Positions 1 through 11,339 of a stretch of 64,000 bases of DNA are shown piece after piece. Both the position numbers and the translations under genes were made by a program. Under the pieces are notes generated by a model, which searched no databases, was not told where the DNA came from, and worked only from the letters and a program-made list of their open reading frames with translations. Position 1 is the first letter of the stretch. The number at the start of each line of letters is the position of its first letter. Source of the stretch: Protopterus annectens (taxonomy: Eukaryota > Chordata > Ceratodontiformes > Protopteridae); the NCBI RefSeq assembly GCF_019279795.1, contig NC_056733.1, positions 1,425,540,812 through 1,425,604,811 of the forward strand, written 5' to 3'.

Positions 1-962
1 CATTTTACCATGTTTTGTTTCGTTAACATTTTAAAATTCTCATCTTTACACATCTTTTCAAAAATTTCTAGTGTGGCAGGGGTAAACATACTAGGTTTTC
101 TGAATCTACTAAAAACATTGTTATCAGACGCTTTATACTGTATTCTTAACATAACATTGCGTGTAAAGGCTTTCAAATCTGTTATGCTGTCAGTAATGTC
201 AGCTTGCTTGGCTGGTATAAAACTCATACCTTTATTCAGTACTGAAGTCTCATTCGTAGTTAAAGTTCTGCTCAAAATGTTCCAAATTAAGGAGTCGTTT
301 TTTTTTTCTGCCACATCCTTTTGATTGTTTTGTAGTTGCCGCTGTCGGAAGTCAATTTCTTCTTGGCCCTCCCTCTGTTGCTCAACCGTGAACTCATAGC
401 CCTGTTTATGGGTAAGGAAAAAGAAGGAAGATTCTTCTCTGTAAGGGAAAGAGCATTGCTGTTTGTTGTGAAATCAGAGCTGTTGCCTTCCATTGCATTA
501 GGTTAGAACCCTGCCCTAAATGATGTTTATTCTGACTATTGTTCTTTCTCACTCCCAATCCTCCTTTGGTTGCCTCCATTTCTTGGCTTGCCACAGCTAC
601 CCAAATTGCTGGAGGCTGCAGAGAGGTACTCACAGTTGCTGTTTGAGCCACAGCGACATCAGCTTCAACCAAATGGGTCCTCGCCTCATCGTTATGAGGT
701 AATGGTGTATCCACTGTCCGCGGGTTAGTTTTGTGTCAAGTGAAAACATGCCCAGATGAGATAACTGCTGTGTCTCTTACAGTTTTCTTTTGTTTTTTTG
801 CTGTAAGAGCCTCCGTTCATATACAATTACAGAATCAAGTACTTGATTCAACTTCATATCCACTACATCGGATGGAAACTTATATAAACCAGATTGCATG
901 ATAATAATAGTTTGTATCAACCGTTTCTCCTCCGATATAAAGAAATCAATCAATAATTCCAA
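1..962 (-). pseudogene. PLE-A polyprotein N-terminal fragment
   Basis: The minus-strand reading frames at 962-777, 714-406 and about 370-1 align in order with the N-terminus of the other PLE ORFs. The first piece is helical and charged and resembles residues 1-70 of the PLE-C plus ORF. The last contains a stretch like 'LNKGMSFIPAKQADI', then a conserved FTR motif and an FTPATLEIFE-like segment, matching 'AKGFNFVPHSKPNL...YTRKLNLKL...FNPSLDNNLALF' of PLE-C block by block. The frames are not continuous, so this copy is decayed. In PLEs this region precedes the DKG motif and the reverse transcriptase palm. Confidence 0.65.
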
Positions 963-1196
963 ATAGTAGTAGTAGTATATGTATTTTAATGTATGTTTTT
1001 ATATGTGATTTTTATATATGCTTTTTTGAGTATGTATGTTCACATATATATTTTATTACCATTTTTGTTTTATATATAATTGTGCTTATGATGGAAAGGG
1101 AAACCTTGATTTGATTAATGTTATGATTTGATTAATGTTCTTATTGATTGAAGGTTTTTTACATAGCATACCTGATGGTATAGGTTAGGATATTGT

Positions 1197-1231
1197 CTGA
1201 TGAAGCAGTTGGTTGAACTGCGAAAGCGCTC
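1197..1231 (+). ncRNA. Hammerhead-ribozyme-like motif in PLE-A terminal repeat
   Basis: CTGATGA (1197-1203) is followed by one extra A, a perfect 6-bp stem II (GCAGTT/AACTGC, loop GGTTG), GAAA (1222-1225), the loop GCGC, then T and C. Flanking stem I is TATTGT before the core and ACAATA after it, a perfect 6-bp pairing. This matches a type I hammerhead with a one-pair stem III, the class described in Penelope-like elements. The extra A before stem II recurs in every copy in this window. Self-cleavage is not shown by sequence. Confidence 0.7.
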
Positions 1232-1330
1232 ACAATAAAACGTTTTACCAAATATTTTCTGGACGTATATTTTGGCTGCCTTGGGTTGGTTCACCATATT
1301 TTTCTTTTTATTATTTAAATGTATTCTTTT

Positions 1331-2459
1331 TGTTTGCTACTTCAAGTCTTTTTTTCTACCTACAATAGCCTGTGTCAAGTGTATACACACATATTTTACA
1401 ATGTATTAGTCGTGCTCCTCTGTGTTAGTGTGTATTCACAGCAATCAGTGCTCCTTTTGTCCTTCTAAAATCTTATTTTAGTCACTGACTGTCTGATAAG
1501 AGAGTTATGTCAGACTAGCTGGAAATATACAGATGGTAAAAAACAATTCAGGAAGTAAGGTTGCAATTATCTCCCAAAGGAATTTAAATATTACACCAAC
1601 ACCTCCAGAAAAAAAAGAAAAAAACAAAGGTCATGGTGGAGAACATTGCTTTGCATAATTCACAGACAAAATGCACAGATGATTTGTCTAATGAGCCCAT
1701 GAGAGACAAACAGACCACTCTGGAATAGAATGGTTATGGCTGGCAAACAGTTTGTTAGTTCAGTAAGATCAGTGTACCAAACTGTGTTCATGTTAAGTGA
1801 GAATGAAGTTCAGTTATTGGAAAGTGTTACTCAGACTTTTTCCAGGCAAAGATAAGAGGATCTTACAGCAATTCCTGTTGAACATTGTTGCTTTTGGCTA
1901 TATCCCAGAATATGTGCAATCTGCATGGACTACTGAACTCTAAATAACATTTATTTACTCTGCATGTTTCTCAGCTGTACTTACAAGTTCACAGTGGAGT
2001 GACTGTGTCTGAGTCCTGCAACATATACCTTCACATAATTTATTTTTAGCAGGAACAAGAGGCAATGATAAACCCCTAGCAGAGTTACCTTGGAATTGTG
2101 AAGTTGGGTTAAGTATAGTTGCCAAAATTACTGGCAGGTTCAGATCCAGATATGTGCAATGAACAGACTCTAGCCACGGTCATTTCATTTTAATAGTAAA
2201 CACACGTTCTAAAATGAAGCAGCTCGTCCCTGATAAAACACTGACATGACTTTCCTCCCTTCTTAAACAAACTTCACAGTCAGTGATCCAGAGAAGTAAA
2301 TTATAAAGCATGAGTGATCACGTTTTAACTTGCATTTAACCTGGGCACAACACAGTTAATACGATATTAACATACCATTCTTTCCAGAAGTGTAGAATGT
2401 CATTTTGTTATTCTGATTTGCTCAAGGGTAATATCATGATTTTTCAAACAAAATTTCAG
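1331..2459. other. Unannotated AT-rich stretch
   Basis: No coding frame, repeat boundary or RNA gene could be recognised. The 3' edge holds a plausible splice acceptor (AG at 2458-2459) for the candidate exon that follows. Confidence 0.5.
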
Positions 2460-3040
2460 ACAGACAGTGTAAGATCTTTAACATCAAATATATGGGTCTA
2501 TATTACGTCAAACGATAAAAAGAGCTCTTTTATCGAACACTAAAAGTTGAAAGCACTGAATGCCAAACAAATAGAGCAGTACTTTTTTTCCCAATAAATA
2601 AAATTGCTAGGCTGTTTTCAGGACTTTGCCATTTCCTCCACTGTGGTGCGATCTCGGAGTTGGTATATTTAAGTAGGGGGGGTGAAGCCCCCCACTTTAT
2701 TTTGTACGTGGATTTTTTATTTATTTATTTATTTGCGGAGCAGCAATTTTTTTCCCTGGGAAAAAAATCACTGTTCCATGTGTTCGACATTTACTGCTTT
2801 TGGTTTTTAGTGTTTGATAAAAGAGCGTTCAGTCTTTTTATCATTTGACGTCTTGATATAGACCCAACTATATGGGAGTAAAAAAAAAAGGAAAACTAGA
2901 AATTGTCTTCAATGCTGCACTTTCAGTTACTGAAATATATAGCAGTGACCAGTTTTATATCCTCATGGATCCAGAGGTTGCCAATGTACTAATAACTAGA
3001 CACCAAAAGGAGTTAACTTTTAATGCCAGCTTTTTAAAGA
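2460..3040 (+). pseudogene. Candidate host-gene exon interrupted by a MITE
   Basis: An acceptor-like tract ends in TTTCAG at 2459, and a donor-like GTAAGA begins at 3041. Between them lie 34 nt (2460-2493), a MITE plus TSD (2494-2873) and 167 nt (2874-3040). With the MITE and one TSD copy removed mentally, one frame stays open across the 201-nt exon: 2 nt, 66 codons, 1 nt, so a symmetric phase-1 exon. The downstream part reads like real protein, with segments such as 'KLEIVFNAALSVTEIYSS' and 'DQFYILMDPEVANVL'. I do not recognise the family. It may be a dead exon, a duplicated exon, or chance. The disruption by the MITE argues against current function in this form. Confidence 0.35.
2494..2865. 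mobile_element. MITE M1 (GGGTCTATA family)
   Basis: The terminal inverted repeats start GGGTCTATAT and end ATATAGACCC and extend about 60 bp inward (ACGTCAAACGATAAAAAG-type sequence). Flanks are AAATATAT and AACTATAT, an 8-bp TSD with one mismatch. It carries the family core in minus orientation at about 2625-2661. It has no coding capacity. Confidence 0.75.
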
Positions 3041-3188
3041 GTAAGATTTGCATATTAAAATTAATATTGTGTTTTAAAATGGACTAAATAAAAAAATTAC
3101 AGTTAGTCCTTTTAATATGTACTATCATCTTCTTAAATAAACTTGTATTTGAAATATGGCCCTTGAAAGAACAACTGGATGTGGATTA
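2866..3188. other. TSD, exon remainder and AT-rich flank
   Basis: 2866-2873 is the right TSD of MITE M1, 2874-3040 is the second half of the candidate exon, and 3041-3188 is AT-rich sequence with nothing recognisable. Confidence 0.4.
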
Positions 3189-3328
3189 TAGATTCATAGA
3201 TTAGTACTAAGCTAGCTGCTCTTGCGAGCCATTGTAAGCCTAGCCAGTTATCCCTTGTGAGACTCAAACCTAGCACCTTGTGTTTGTAAGGCAAACACCT
3301 TAACCATTAGGCCACCCTCCCAACCCTA
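3189..3328 (-). mobile_element. tRNA-derived SINE with LINE-like tail (S1)
   Basis: On the minus strand it begins GGTTGGGAGGGTGGCCTAAT, has an A box (TGGCCTAATGG) and a B box (GGTTTGAGTCT), and ends in a repeated TCTATGAA tail. It is the same family as the copy at 55602-55747. The tail matches the 3' end of the L2-like LINEs in this window, which suggests mobilisation by that LINE. Confidence 0.8.
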
Positions 3329-3822
3329 ACTAATTACTAACACACTAAATGAGTAATAGAATTATACATCAAACCCAGTGGACTGTGTATGAAATACCAG
3401 CACTAAAACACACCATTGTACTATTTTGCTAATTTTAATTGACCTAAACTACACCAGGTGATTATTTAAACTGTTTATGCTGCCTCTTTCATAAACAGGC
3501 AGCTGGAAAAACTGAAACAATTTATCAGAACTAAGCTGCCTTGAGAAACCAACAGAATGCGATACTGTTCCCCACTTATAGAATAACTACCTACCTGATT
3601 TATCTGTGAAAGAATAACCATTACACAGTCCCATTAGAGACCCAAAATCCTAGGCACTTTCTCCTGCAAGTCATATAAAGTAGTACCTTGCATGTAGGAA
3701 ATGCTAATATCAAGTCATAGAGTAGGAAATGTAATAAATATGATGTTCATGAATCTTCAAAGACTGATTTACTGTGCAAAACAAAAAACTACCAATGGCA
3801 GCATATTTTTGGTAACAGCAGT

Positions 3823-5430
3823 CATAGATTCATAGGTTCATACATTACTACCAGGTAATAAACCAGTTAAGCATTTTGAGGCCTAGTCAATGCATTCCAA
3901 CGGGTACACCCAACTAGGAGCTAGGCCTGAGATAAATTTGCAGTTTCCCACACATTTGTCTAAATTAGATTTGAAGATAATGAAGCATGTGCTTTGCCTT
4001 ACAGACAGTAGGAATTTGTTTCAGAGGAGGAGAATTATTTGGTAGCGATATCTGTCATTCCAACAAGTCCTGTTTATGTTGCAATATAGATTCAGGTGCC
4101 TTGATGTACTTGTGTTACTACCATCTTGTGGATATGTAAAAGTTCACTTACAGCTTTGTAGACCAGACAGAGACCACCGTGTAGAAATCTGTAGTAGACA
4201 GAGAACAGAGACAGGTCTTTTAGGTGCTTTGGGTCATATAAGGAGCTCACACCAGGGATTTTTAGTGTGTGCCAAAAGACACACTTTATTCTAATATGTT
4301 CCTGATGAGGGCTGAGTATAGGGAAAATGATGTCTTCTTTCAATCAAGGGAGATGCCCTTAGTAATCAGATGAGGGAAATAGAAAGCTTTCCTAATGGCA
4401 GTTGATAAGTGATGGCTAAAGAAGCGTTCACTATCCACAAAGGTGTCTAGGTCTCTAATGACAGTATCTATTTGAAGGGGTGCCATAGAAATCATCAGAC
4501 TTTAGTGAGAATGAGACTTTGAGACGTACTTGATACTTGTAAATAACATATCCAAGTTCAACGTTTCATAAGATTTTTTCATGCTAATCTTTTATCTACA
4601 AAGCTGTTATGTAGGAAACAGGGTGACACAATGCAATTGCAACTAAAAGCAAGAATGTAACACACTGTAATGCAAGAATAAGTCCAACCTACTCTATGGG
4701 GTATTTGCAAATATTTACAATATGGGACAAAATAGAGATGGGAAGTCCTGCTAGCCCATGGCAACAAAAGAAAGCCCAAAAGTTCTTAACATGTTCCCTT
4801 GTCACCAGGCAAGTGGAATTATAACATTTCAGCTGTTCCTTCATATGTTTGCAAGCAGACAGAATGTTCATTTCTGCCTGTTCTACTTCTGCACATACTA
4901 AATCACATAGGAGTGTAGTCCTTGGTCGTGGTCATATTAGCATGACCCTTGTATCATGTTCCTTCAAGTATCAAAATTTGGGCTGTACATTCAGCTGCTC
5001 TTTCAAGGATGTTCTACCATCAAATGCATTCTATGTCAGCCTGACTTGTAACTGCTGTGGTTGTTGTTGTTGTTGTTGTTGTGTCTTTCAGCTTATCCTG
5101 GTTAGGGGTCGCCACAGCGGAACTCCGGTCCGCTAATGTTTGGTAGTGGATTTTTACGTGCCGAGTTACCAACCCTGACGCACAACCTTCAACGAAGGCA
5201 TGCCCATTCACACATGCCTCCACACAGAAGACGCTCTAGCTGAGAATCGAACGCGACAACATCTTGCTGTGAGGCGACAATGCTACCGCAGCACCACTAC
5301 CGCGGGATTGACTTGTAACTGCTGTTAGAAAAGAAAATGTACAAGATCCATTTCGAAGAGACATACAGTTTTCATAAAAATAATATTCTGTTTATCAATA
5401 TCAAACAACTTCCCCCTCAAATATGCAATC
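3823..5430 (-). mobile_element. L2/CR1-like LINE, decayed, 3' portion
   Basis: The 3' tail lies at 3823-3845 (TATGAAT-type repeats read on the minus strand). Upstream minus-strand frames carry the LINE C-terminal block 'LKDLSLFSVYYRFLHGGLCL', which matches 'LKKLQLFSVSYRLLRGDLCL' of the copy at 37600-38390, and an RT C-terminal block 'TVIRDLDTFVDSERFFSHHL'. A block near 4750 resembles the RT 'GVPQGSxLGPLLF' motif. 4580-5430 is repeated at 63130-63720. The element is interrupted by a V-SINE at 5059-5308, and all frames are broken. Confidence 0.65.
5059..5308 (-). mobile_element. V-SINE-like tRNA SINE with 17-bp TSD
   Basis: The minus strand reads GCGGTAGTGGTGCTGCGGTA at the head, then the TGTCGCCTCACAGCAAGA segment, GTTCGATTCTC B box, TTCTGTGTGGA, and a tail with TGGCGACCCCTAACCAGG followed by AAC repeats. 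Perfect 17-bp TSDs (TGACTTGTAACTGCTGT) lie at 5042-5058 and 5309-5325. The paralogous LINE sequence near 63580 lacks the insert, which confirms the empty site. Confidence 0.85.
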
Positions 5431-5881
5431 TAGTAAAACAAAATTACATATTTAAATAATAGGTAGTTGTTACATTAATCCTGTCCTTGTCTCCCTTTGT
5501 TGTACCGAATATGATACTAGGAAAATACTAACAATACATTGGACTTAAATAAATTTATCTGTTGCTGTTTTCCAAAAATAAAATTTCAAATAGTAAAATG
5601 TCCTTTCAAATATTTCAAATGTTAGATGTATCCATCCATCCACAACCCCTTTTTTCCATTTTTGCTCATGGGGTCAGGGTGTCACTTCAACAGTGACAAT
5701 CATCTAGTTCCAAAGCTTACACTGCCAGGTGGATAGCCCGGCAACAGGAATGTCATACGTAAATCAAAATATATTTCTTTCACATACCAGGATGTACTTA
5801 TTAAATGTCAAATCTTGTAAAATAATTTTGTTGCCAAACTTTTGTCATTTACACATATATCATTGTAATACATAAGATAAT

Positions 5882-6272
5882 GGGTCTATATTATTTTAGC
5901 GAACGCTTAAAATAGTGAACGCGGTTTAATCGACCCAATAAAGTCGAATTTCAAACACACGGAACACCGATTTTTTTTCCCTGGGAAAAAAAATTGCTGA
6001 TCCATTAAAAAAATAAATAAATAAAAAATCTAAACACAAAATAAACTGGGGGGCTTCACCTCCCCCCACACCCCCCTACTTAAACATACCAACTCTGGGA
6101 TCACACTACAGTGTAGGAAATGGCAAATTCCCGAACACAGCCCATTGATTTTTTTTTTTCCCCTGGGAAAACAATTGCTGTTCCATGTGTTCAGGATTTA
6201 GAAATTTCGACTTTATTGGGTCGATTAAACAGCGTTCGCTATTTTAAGGGTTCACTGAAATAATAAAAACCC
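5882..6272. mobile_element. MITE M2 (GGGTCTATA family)
   Basis: Long TIRs run from GGGTCTATATTATTTTAGCG at the left to a matching inverted segment ending ATAAAAACCC. Each TIR contains its own small palindrome (GAACGC repeats). The family core occurs at 6091-6127. The flanks AAGATAAT and AAGAAAAA agree at 6 of 8 positions, so the TSD is decayed. Confidence 0.75.
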
Positions 6273-7190
6273 AAGAAAAATCTGATTTATCCCACCAGGT
6301 AATAGGCAGGTAATTTACTAATTATTTGTTTTCATCTTAGTTTTATTGATTATACATAATGACTTAATCTACATGCACAGGGTAAAATATATACACAAAA
6401 ATAAAACCTTTAAAATCCTTAAGTAATGTGTACTCTTTCTGATGCTAATAATACTGGCAGAATATCTCCTTTTTAATAAACTCAGATTCAGTTATTGTGT
6501 TTCAAAATGTCATATGTTGCAAATAATCCTTTCTATTTCTTTGTGTTTGAAATATATAATCCATTACTAGCTGATCCCATACTCATACTTTGTAGTTACC
6601 AAGCATTACAAGTCATAGCTCTGGAATGTAAAAATCACTTGTAAAAATGATAAGCATAGTTATCTATTGTCAGATTTGTAACATCCTGCCAGTGTTGTCC
6701 CATTTTCCATATCTCATGGCCATTGATCATTTAATAATATGCACATCATTTTTGTAAAAAATGAAGCCTGATTTATTATATCTTAGGTACTATTAAATAA
6801 CTTTTGCTACTTTTTTCCTTGGTCAGTCATAGAATTTTTCTTGCTAAACATATCACTTCACTCTTCAGTTGGATGCCTGAATGATGTTGGCTGTAAATCA
6901 TCTGTAAAATTTATCTCATATCATATACACATGCCATTCACACTGCAAAACTGTCTGGTAATGTCTCACCATAGCTGGATAAGTATTCTCTACTGACTTC
7001 TTCCTCTTTGTTCTTTAACTAGTAATCTTTTTGTATATTGCCCCTCAAAACGATTTAAAAATTACTCTAACATATTAATAAATTTGTGTAGAAAAACCTG
7101 AATATCACAACATGTAATTATTTGTAATAGCTTCATGGATATATACTAGGCTAATGACCACCAGGGCCTTTATAAACCTAGTCGTGAAAT
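6273..7190. other. Unannotated AT-rich stretch
   Basis: No coding frame, RNA gene or repeat boundary was recognised in this stretch. Confidence 0.5.
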
Positions 7191-7199
7191 CCAATGCAA

Positions 7200-7560
7200 T
7201 TGTGACCCTATGTATCATGGGCATTTATTAGGAGGGGGTATGTTAGTTAGGAATTTTCTGGATGTTATGTGGAGGGAAGTATGTTATGCTTGACAAATGG
7301 AATGGATGCAAATTGGACAGTGACCCTGGGTCTGGTCCCCATGTCTCTGATAGATAGAGGCAGACAGTAATGCCCAAACCAACATAATTCCCTCCATAAA
7401 AATGGAGGACTGCAACAGTTATCCCACTTAACAAGGGTGGACCATCAACAGACCCTGGAAACTACAGACCTATTAGTCTGATTAGTCTAATATGCAAAGT
7501 ATTTGTATTGGAAGAAACAAGGATGGTCAACAATGCGATTTACAGACTGGGGGACTTTAC
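7200..7560 (+). mobile_element. L2/CR1-like LINE reverse transcriptase fragment
   Basis: The plus strand at about 7415-7520 reads 'VIPLxKGGPSTDPGNYRPIS', the conserved start of the RT domain of CR1/L2/Jockey-type LINEs. Frames upstream are broken but hold a KNGG-type remnant. No 3' tail is visible here. It is a short dead fragment. Confidence 0.6.
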
Positions 7561-8425
7561 TCATTTTTGAAATTAGTTCTCTTATGAACAGTCACATATT
7601 TGATCCTATTAGATTAGTTAGATATTTTGTTTTTTTTTTTTCACTTTTTTATGAAGATTGTTTATGTCGTCAGTTTTGTAAGCACTGGCATTATTCAATT
7701 AAGGATTTCAGGGACTCTAACCTTTTGGTTGGATAGACCCATGATTTGGATTTATCCTTACAGATATGCATAGCTGGTTGGACCTAGAGGATCATGCTAT
7801 TTTTTGTCTTACATTTAGACATAATTATATTTCATGTTTATGATTACATTTCATGAATGTTGATTAATATCAACACATAAGCTAAGCTTCTTATGGTCAT
7901 TTCTTGAAAAGCTTGTATTGGACCACATTACTGTTTATTATTTTTTAGCTTAGCTCCATGATTTTTGGGCCTTGGGTGCACAGCATTAGTGGATCCCTTC
8001 ACTCAATTCCTATTGATGTTCCCATTTTCATCCCTACACTAGTCACTGTTGACTATTGATTCTGGAAACAATTTGTATAACATTACATATGGATTTTATA
8101 TGTCTTTTCTATTTACCTGGGGCTTATTGGTTCACACAATGATCGGCTTTTGGCCTATTGTTTTACATGATACAGTATTATGGGTTGTATCATATTTTGG
8201 TGATATCTTTGTGACCATATTATTTTGGGCCTAGTGCTTATTGATCTATGTATGAATTGGCAGTGGTCTTTTTTATACATAAAAACATAATAACATTAAG
8301 AGATACATTGTTTTCAGCTACAATAACACAGTGGCTACTTTGTTTATTAATATTTCAAGAACTTTTGGGTTCTGTTTTTCAAATATTTTGGAGTTTATTA
8401 TTGATTCTGGGCCCATTAGTCACCC
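7561..8425. other. Unannotated AT-rich stretch
   Basis: Short hydrophobic frames occur but match nothing recognisable and have no splice context. No repeat boundaries were seen. Confidence 0.4.
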
Positions 8426-8500
8426 CAGGAGGATCAAACCGGAGAACCTCTTGCTGTGAGGCAGCAATGCTAACCGCTGCATCACCGTGGCCGCCCTCTG
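8426..8500 (-). mobile_element. V-SINE-like head fragment
   Basis: Read on the minus strand this is GGCCACGGTGATGCAGCGGT followed by the TGCCTCACAGCAAGAGGTTCTCCGG-type segment and a B-box remnant. It is only the tRNA-like head, directly upstream of PLE-B. Confidence 0.65.
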
Positions 8501-10590
8501 CAGGAATCTTAATCTAAAATTATTTTTTCAGGAACAAACAACCTCAAAGATCAATGATAACTTTAAATATCACAAGTCTTCCTTTATACCCCCTATGAAT
8601 CAGAATGTGTCCTTATTTCAAAATGCCATTATAAAGAATCTTCACTTCCAGTTTAGGAACCATAATCCCTTGGCGAACAATATATCCAAAACATCTATGG
8701 ATAATATCATCAAGTTAGCCAATAACCATGAGTTAGTTATTATAGGGGCCGACAAGGGAGGGGCTGTAGTTCTACAAGATTAGCACCAGTACGATAAGGA
8801 AGCTAATAGACAGCTGTCTGATGTACGATATTATACTCACCTGAGTATCGACCTCACCCCCTTCTTTAAACAAAAAATTGACGATTTCCTTATCTTTAGC
8901 AGTAGAAGAGGGTATTATTAGCAATAACACCAAAACACAATTGACCACAATACATATATTTTATGCCGAAAATACATAAAGATCCAAACCCCCCTCCCCG
9001 GTAGACCTATTGTCTCTGGCAGGAATTCACTCACTGAACCTCTGTTCCTTTTCCTTACCAAATACCTGCAACCACTTCTCAAATGTGTTAGAGCACGTAT
9101 CAGAGACACCACAGAATTTCTTCAGATCATTTCTGAGGTACAATTAGAACCAGATTGGCTGATGTGTACATTAGATGCCACATCTCTCTATACCAATATT
9201 CCACACTGGGCAGGGTTAGAAGCCTTAGAATATTGGTTAAATAAAACAGAAATGTACAAACCAGGGTTTAATACACTGCTACTGTGTCTGACTGAACATG
9301 TGCTTATGAAGAACATCTTTTTCTTTTGGGACAAATGCTTCTTACAGATAAAAGGTACAGCTATGGGAGCATCTTTTGCACCAATATATGCCGACTTATT
9401 TATGGCTTATATTGAATAACAGATTATTTATGATAATTCCCATAACTTATATATAGAAGAAATGGGCATCTGGAGGAGATACTTGGATGATTGCTGGTTG
9501 GTGTGGAGATAGGATACGGAATACCTTTTGGAATTTATCACATATTTAAATGAGAACAAATGGGGAATTGAATTTACAGTCAACTATGATAAAAACAAAA
9601 TTATTTTTTTGGATGCTTTAGTCTCTATAGCACCTGAATACACATTGACCACAGATGTCTATCAGAAATTTCCCAAAAATAATTTGCTTCTCCATGCCAC
9701 CAGCTTTCATCCACCCCGTATCTGTAAGAATATTACCAAATCTCAGTTCATGAGAATGAAACGCATCTGTTCTGATAGAAACACATACACATTTTAGGGA
9801 TGATTTAGTGCTTAGATTCCGGGACAGAGGTTGCAAAATGGGTCAAGTTTTACATACGAAACATATGGTAGACAATATGGAGGGTGAGAACCTTCTTCTT
9901 TATAAAGAAAAGGGTGACAGAAGGGGTGGGCCCCCAAGATTAATAACCACTTATGGACGGAACATCAAGGTACTAATGAATATTGTAGAACATCACTGGA
10001 ACATCTTGACATGTGAAACTAGACTGAGTGAATTGTTGTGTGATAGATGTCTTTTCTCATTTAGGAAAGGTAAAAATCTTGCTGCATTTTTTTAACCATT
10101 TCAAACATGGGCAGTCTCCTAATATAAAATCAACCCAAGCTACCTTGTTAGGTGATCCTTTAATTGGGTGCCACCCTTGTGGCCATTGCGTTCACAGTCC
10201 CAGGATATTAAAAACTAAAAGTTTCAGTAATCAAAATACCCCCCCAAGTCTATGATATTCGATTTTTTGCCAATTGCACTTCTGATTGGGTGATTTACCT
10301 AGCTAGTTGTAACTGTTCAGCATTCTATATTAGGGCAAACTTCTAGACCCCTTAAATTTAGAATATCTGAACACCTTAGCGAGATAAAACACAATAAAGA
10401 AATTAATGGCCTTTATAAGCATACCCTGTTACACAAAAATGCCAGTTTTAATTTCACTATCATTGACAAAATCATGAGACCCAGGAATAATAAATTGGGT
10501 TGGCATGATTTGTTAAACACCATGGAGAAAAAATGGATTGTTAAACTGGGTGGTCTCTTTAAACCATGCCTTAATGAGCATCTTTAATTG
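8487..10590 (+). pseudogene. PLE-B reverse transcriptase and GIY-YIG endonuclease, broken
   Basis: Motifs appear in the expected order. 'ADKGGAVVLQD' (about 8750-8780) is the DKG motif before the RT. 'CTLDATSLYTNIPH' (about 9163-9205) is RT motif A. 'KGTAMGASFAPIYADLFM' (about 9352-9405) is motif B. 'RRYLDDCWLVWR' (about 9475-9510) is motif C. A GIY-YIG-like block around 10275-10375 contains 'VIYLASCNCSAFYIR' and an RxSEHL-type segment. Stops or frameshifts occur at about 8782, 9417, 9510, 9796 and later. Known PLEs use this RT plus GIY-YIG pair for target-primed integration; this copy cannot be functional. Confidence 0.8.
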
Positions 10591-10745
10591 ATCACATGTC
10601 CTATGCATTTTGTATTTAAAGTATTTCTTAATTTGCTGTTACTCACACTGATGAAGGCTATGTACCTATACAGCCAAAACCGGTTTGTTTTTTAAGAATA
10701 CTTTTATTAAAGTATTTTTTGGTGCCATTGTATGCTGGTCTTTCT
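8500..10745 (+). mobile_element. Penelope-like element PLE-B
   Basis: A decayed plus-strand PLE of a different family from PLE-C and PLE-E. Coding remnants run 8500-10590 and the 3' terminal region, with a hammerhead-like motif, follows to about 10745, where the Harbinger inverted-repeat arm begins. No inverted 5' terminal repeat or TSD was found, so the 5' end is probably truncated. It lies exactly at the outer edge of the left arm and may have truncated that arm. Confidence 0.75.
10648..10685 (+). ncRNA. Hammerhead-like motif of PLE-B, mutated core
   Basis: CTGATGA, extra A, then a stem closed by GGCT/AGCC, then AAAA where GAAA is expected, loop CCGG and TT. The G-to-A change sits where the other copies have CpG (CGAAA), so it looks like CpG decay. 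Three stem I pairs remain. Confidence 0.55.
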
Positions 10746-11339
10746 ACTTTTTTGGCCTGCAGCAGAACAACCACATTCAGCCACTGAGGAATTCCTGGTG
10801 AACCTAGGCACACACAACAGCTCCCAGGTATCCATCACACCATACATCGTGGAGGTAGGTGCCACAGTTTCCACAGCAGAGGAGTGTGCAGGTAGGCTTA
10901 CTGTGATCAGCATTGCAATACTGTAGCAGTCAGTGTGTCAAGCTGTACATACTTTTACATGGGTGTCAGGTGTTTGTTCTTTGGGGGGTTACTATTTACT
11001 TCAGTTGCACTCTCATACTCAGAATGTGACAAATATAACAAGTAACACAGTAGCTACTATAAATGTGAGATATATGGATGTATTACCTTGTTGTGCTGCA
11101 ACATGCATTGGTATTAACATTACCTCACCCTCAACTTTCACAGGTCCGTCAGGTATTGGCCAAGGCCATAGTCCTGCTCCTGGTAAGCATGACACTGTTT
11201 TGTTAAGAAACATTTATATTCTCTTAAAGTTAAAGGGCAGAATAATGCCCTATTTTAACATATTTGCGTGTAAACACGGTAGAATGTTTTTATTTTCCAT
11301 TCTGTATAATTACAGGAGTGTAGTTGAACAAATAAAAAA

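Larger units (their letters stand above)
1..1330 (-). mobile_element. Penelope-like element PLE-A, 5' part, continues beyond the window start
   Basis: This is the 5' portion of a minus-strand Penelope-like retroelement whose RT and endonuclease lie to the left of the window. From right to left it shows a terminal-repeat segment with a plus-strand hammerhead-like motif at 1197-1231, an alpha-helical N-terminal coding region at 962-777, a linker region and the start of the DKG/RT domain at 370-1. A hammerhead motif opposite to the ORF at the 5' end is the same arrangement seen in PLE-E, where the 5' terminal repeat is inverted. The right boundary near 1330 is estimated; no TSD can be checked because the other end is missing. 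Confidence 0.75.

Noticed and set aside
4300-4335. CTGATGAGGGCTGAG..GGGAAAATG resembling a hammerhead
   Set aside because: No stem II pairs convincingly, and it lies inside decayed LINE coding sequence.
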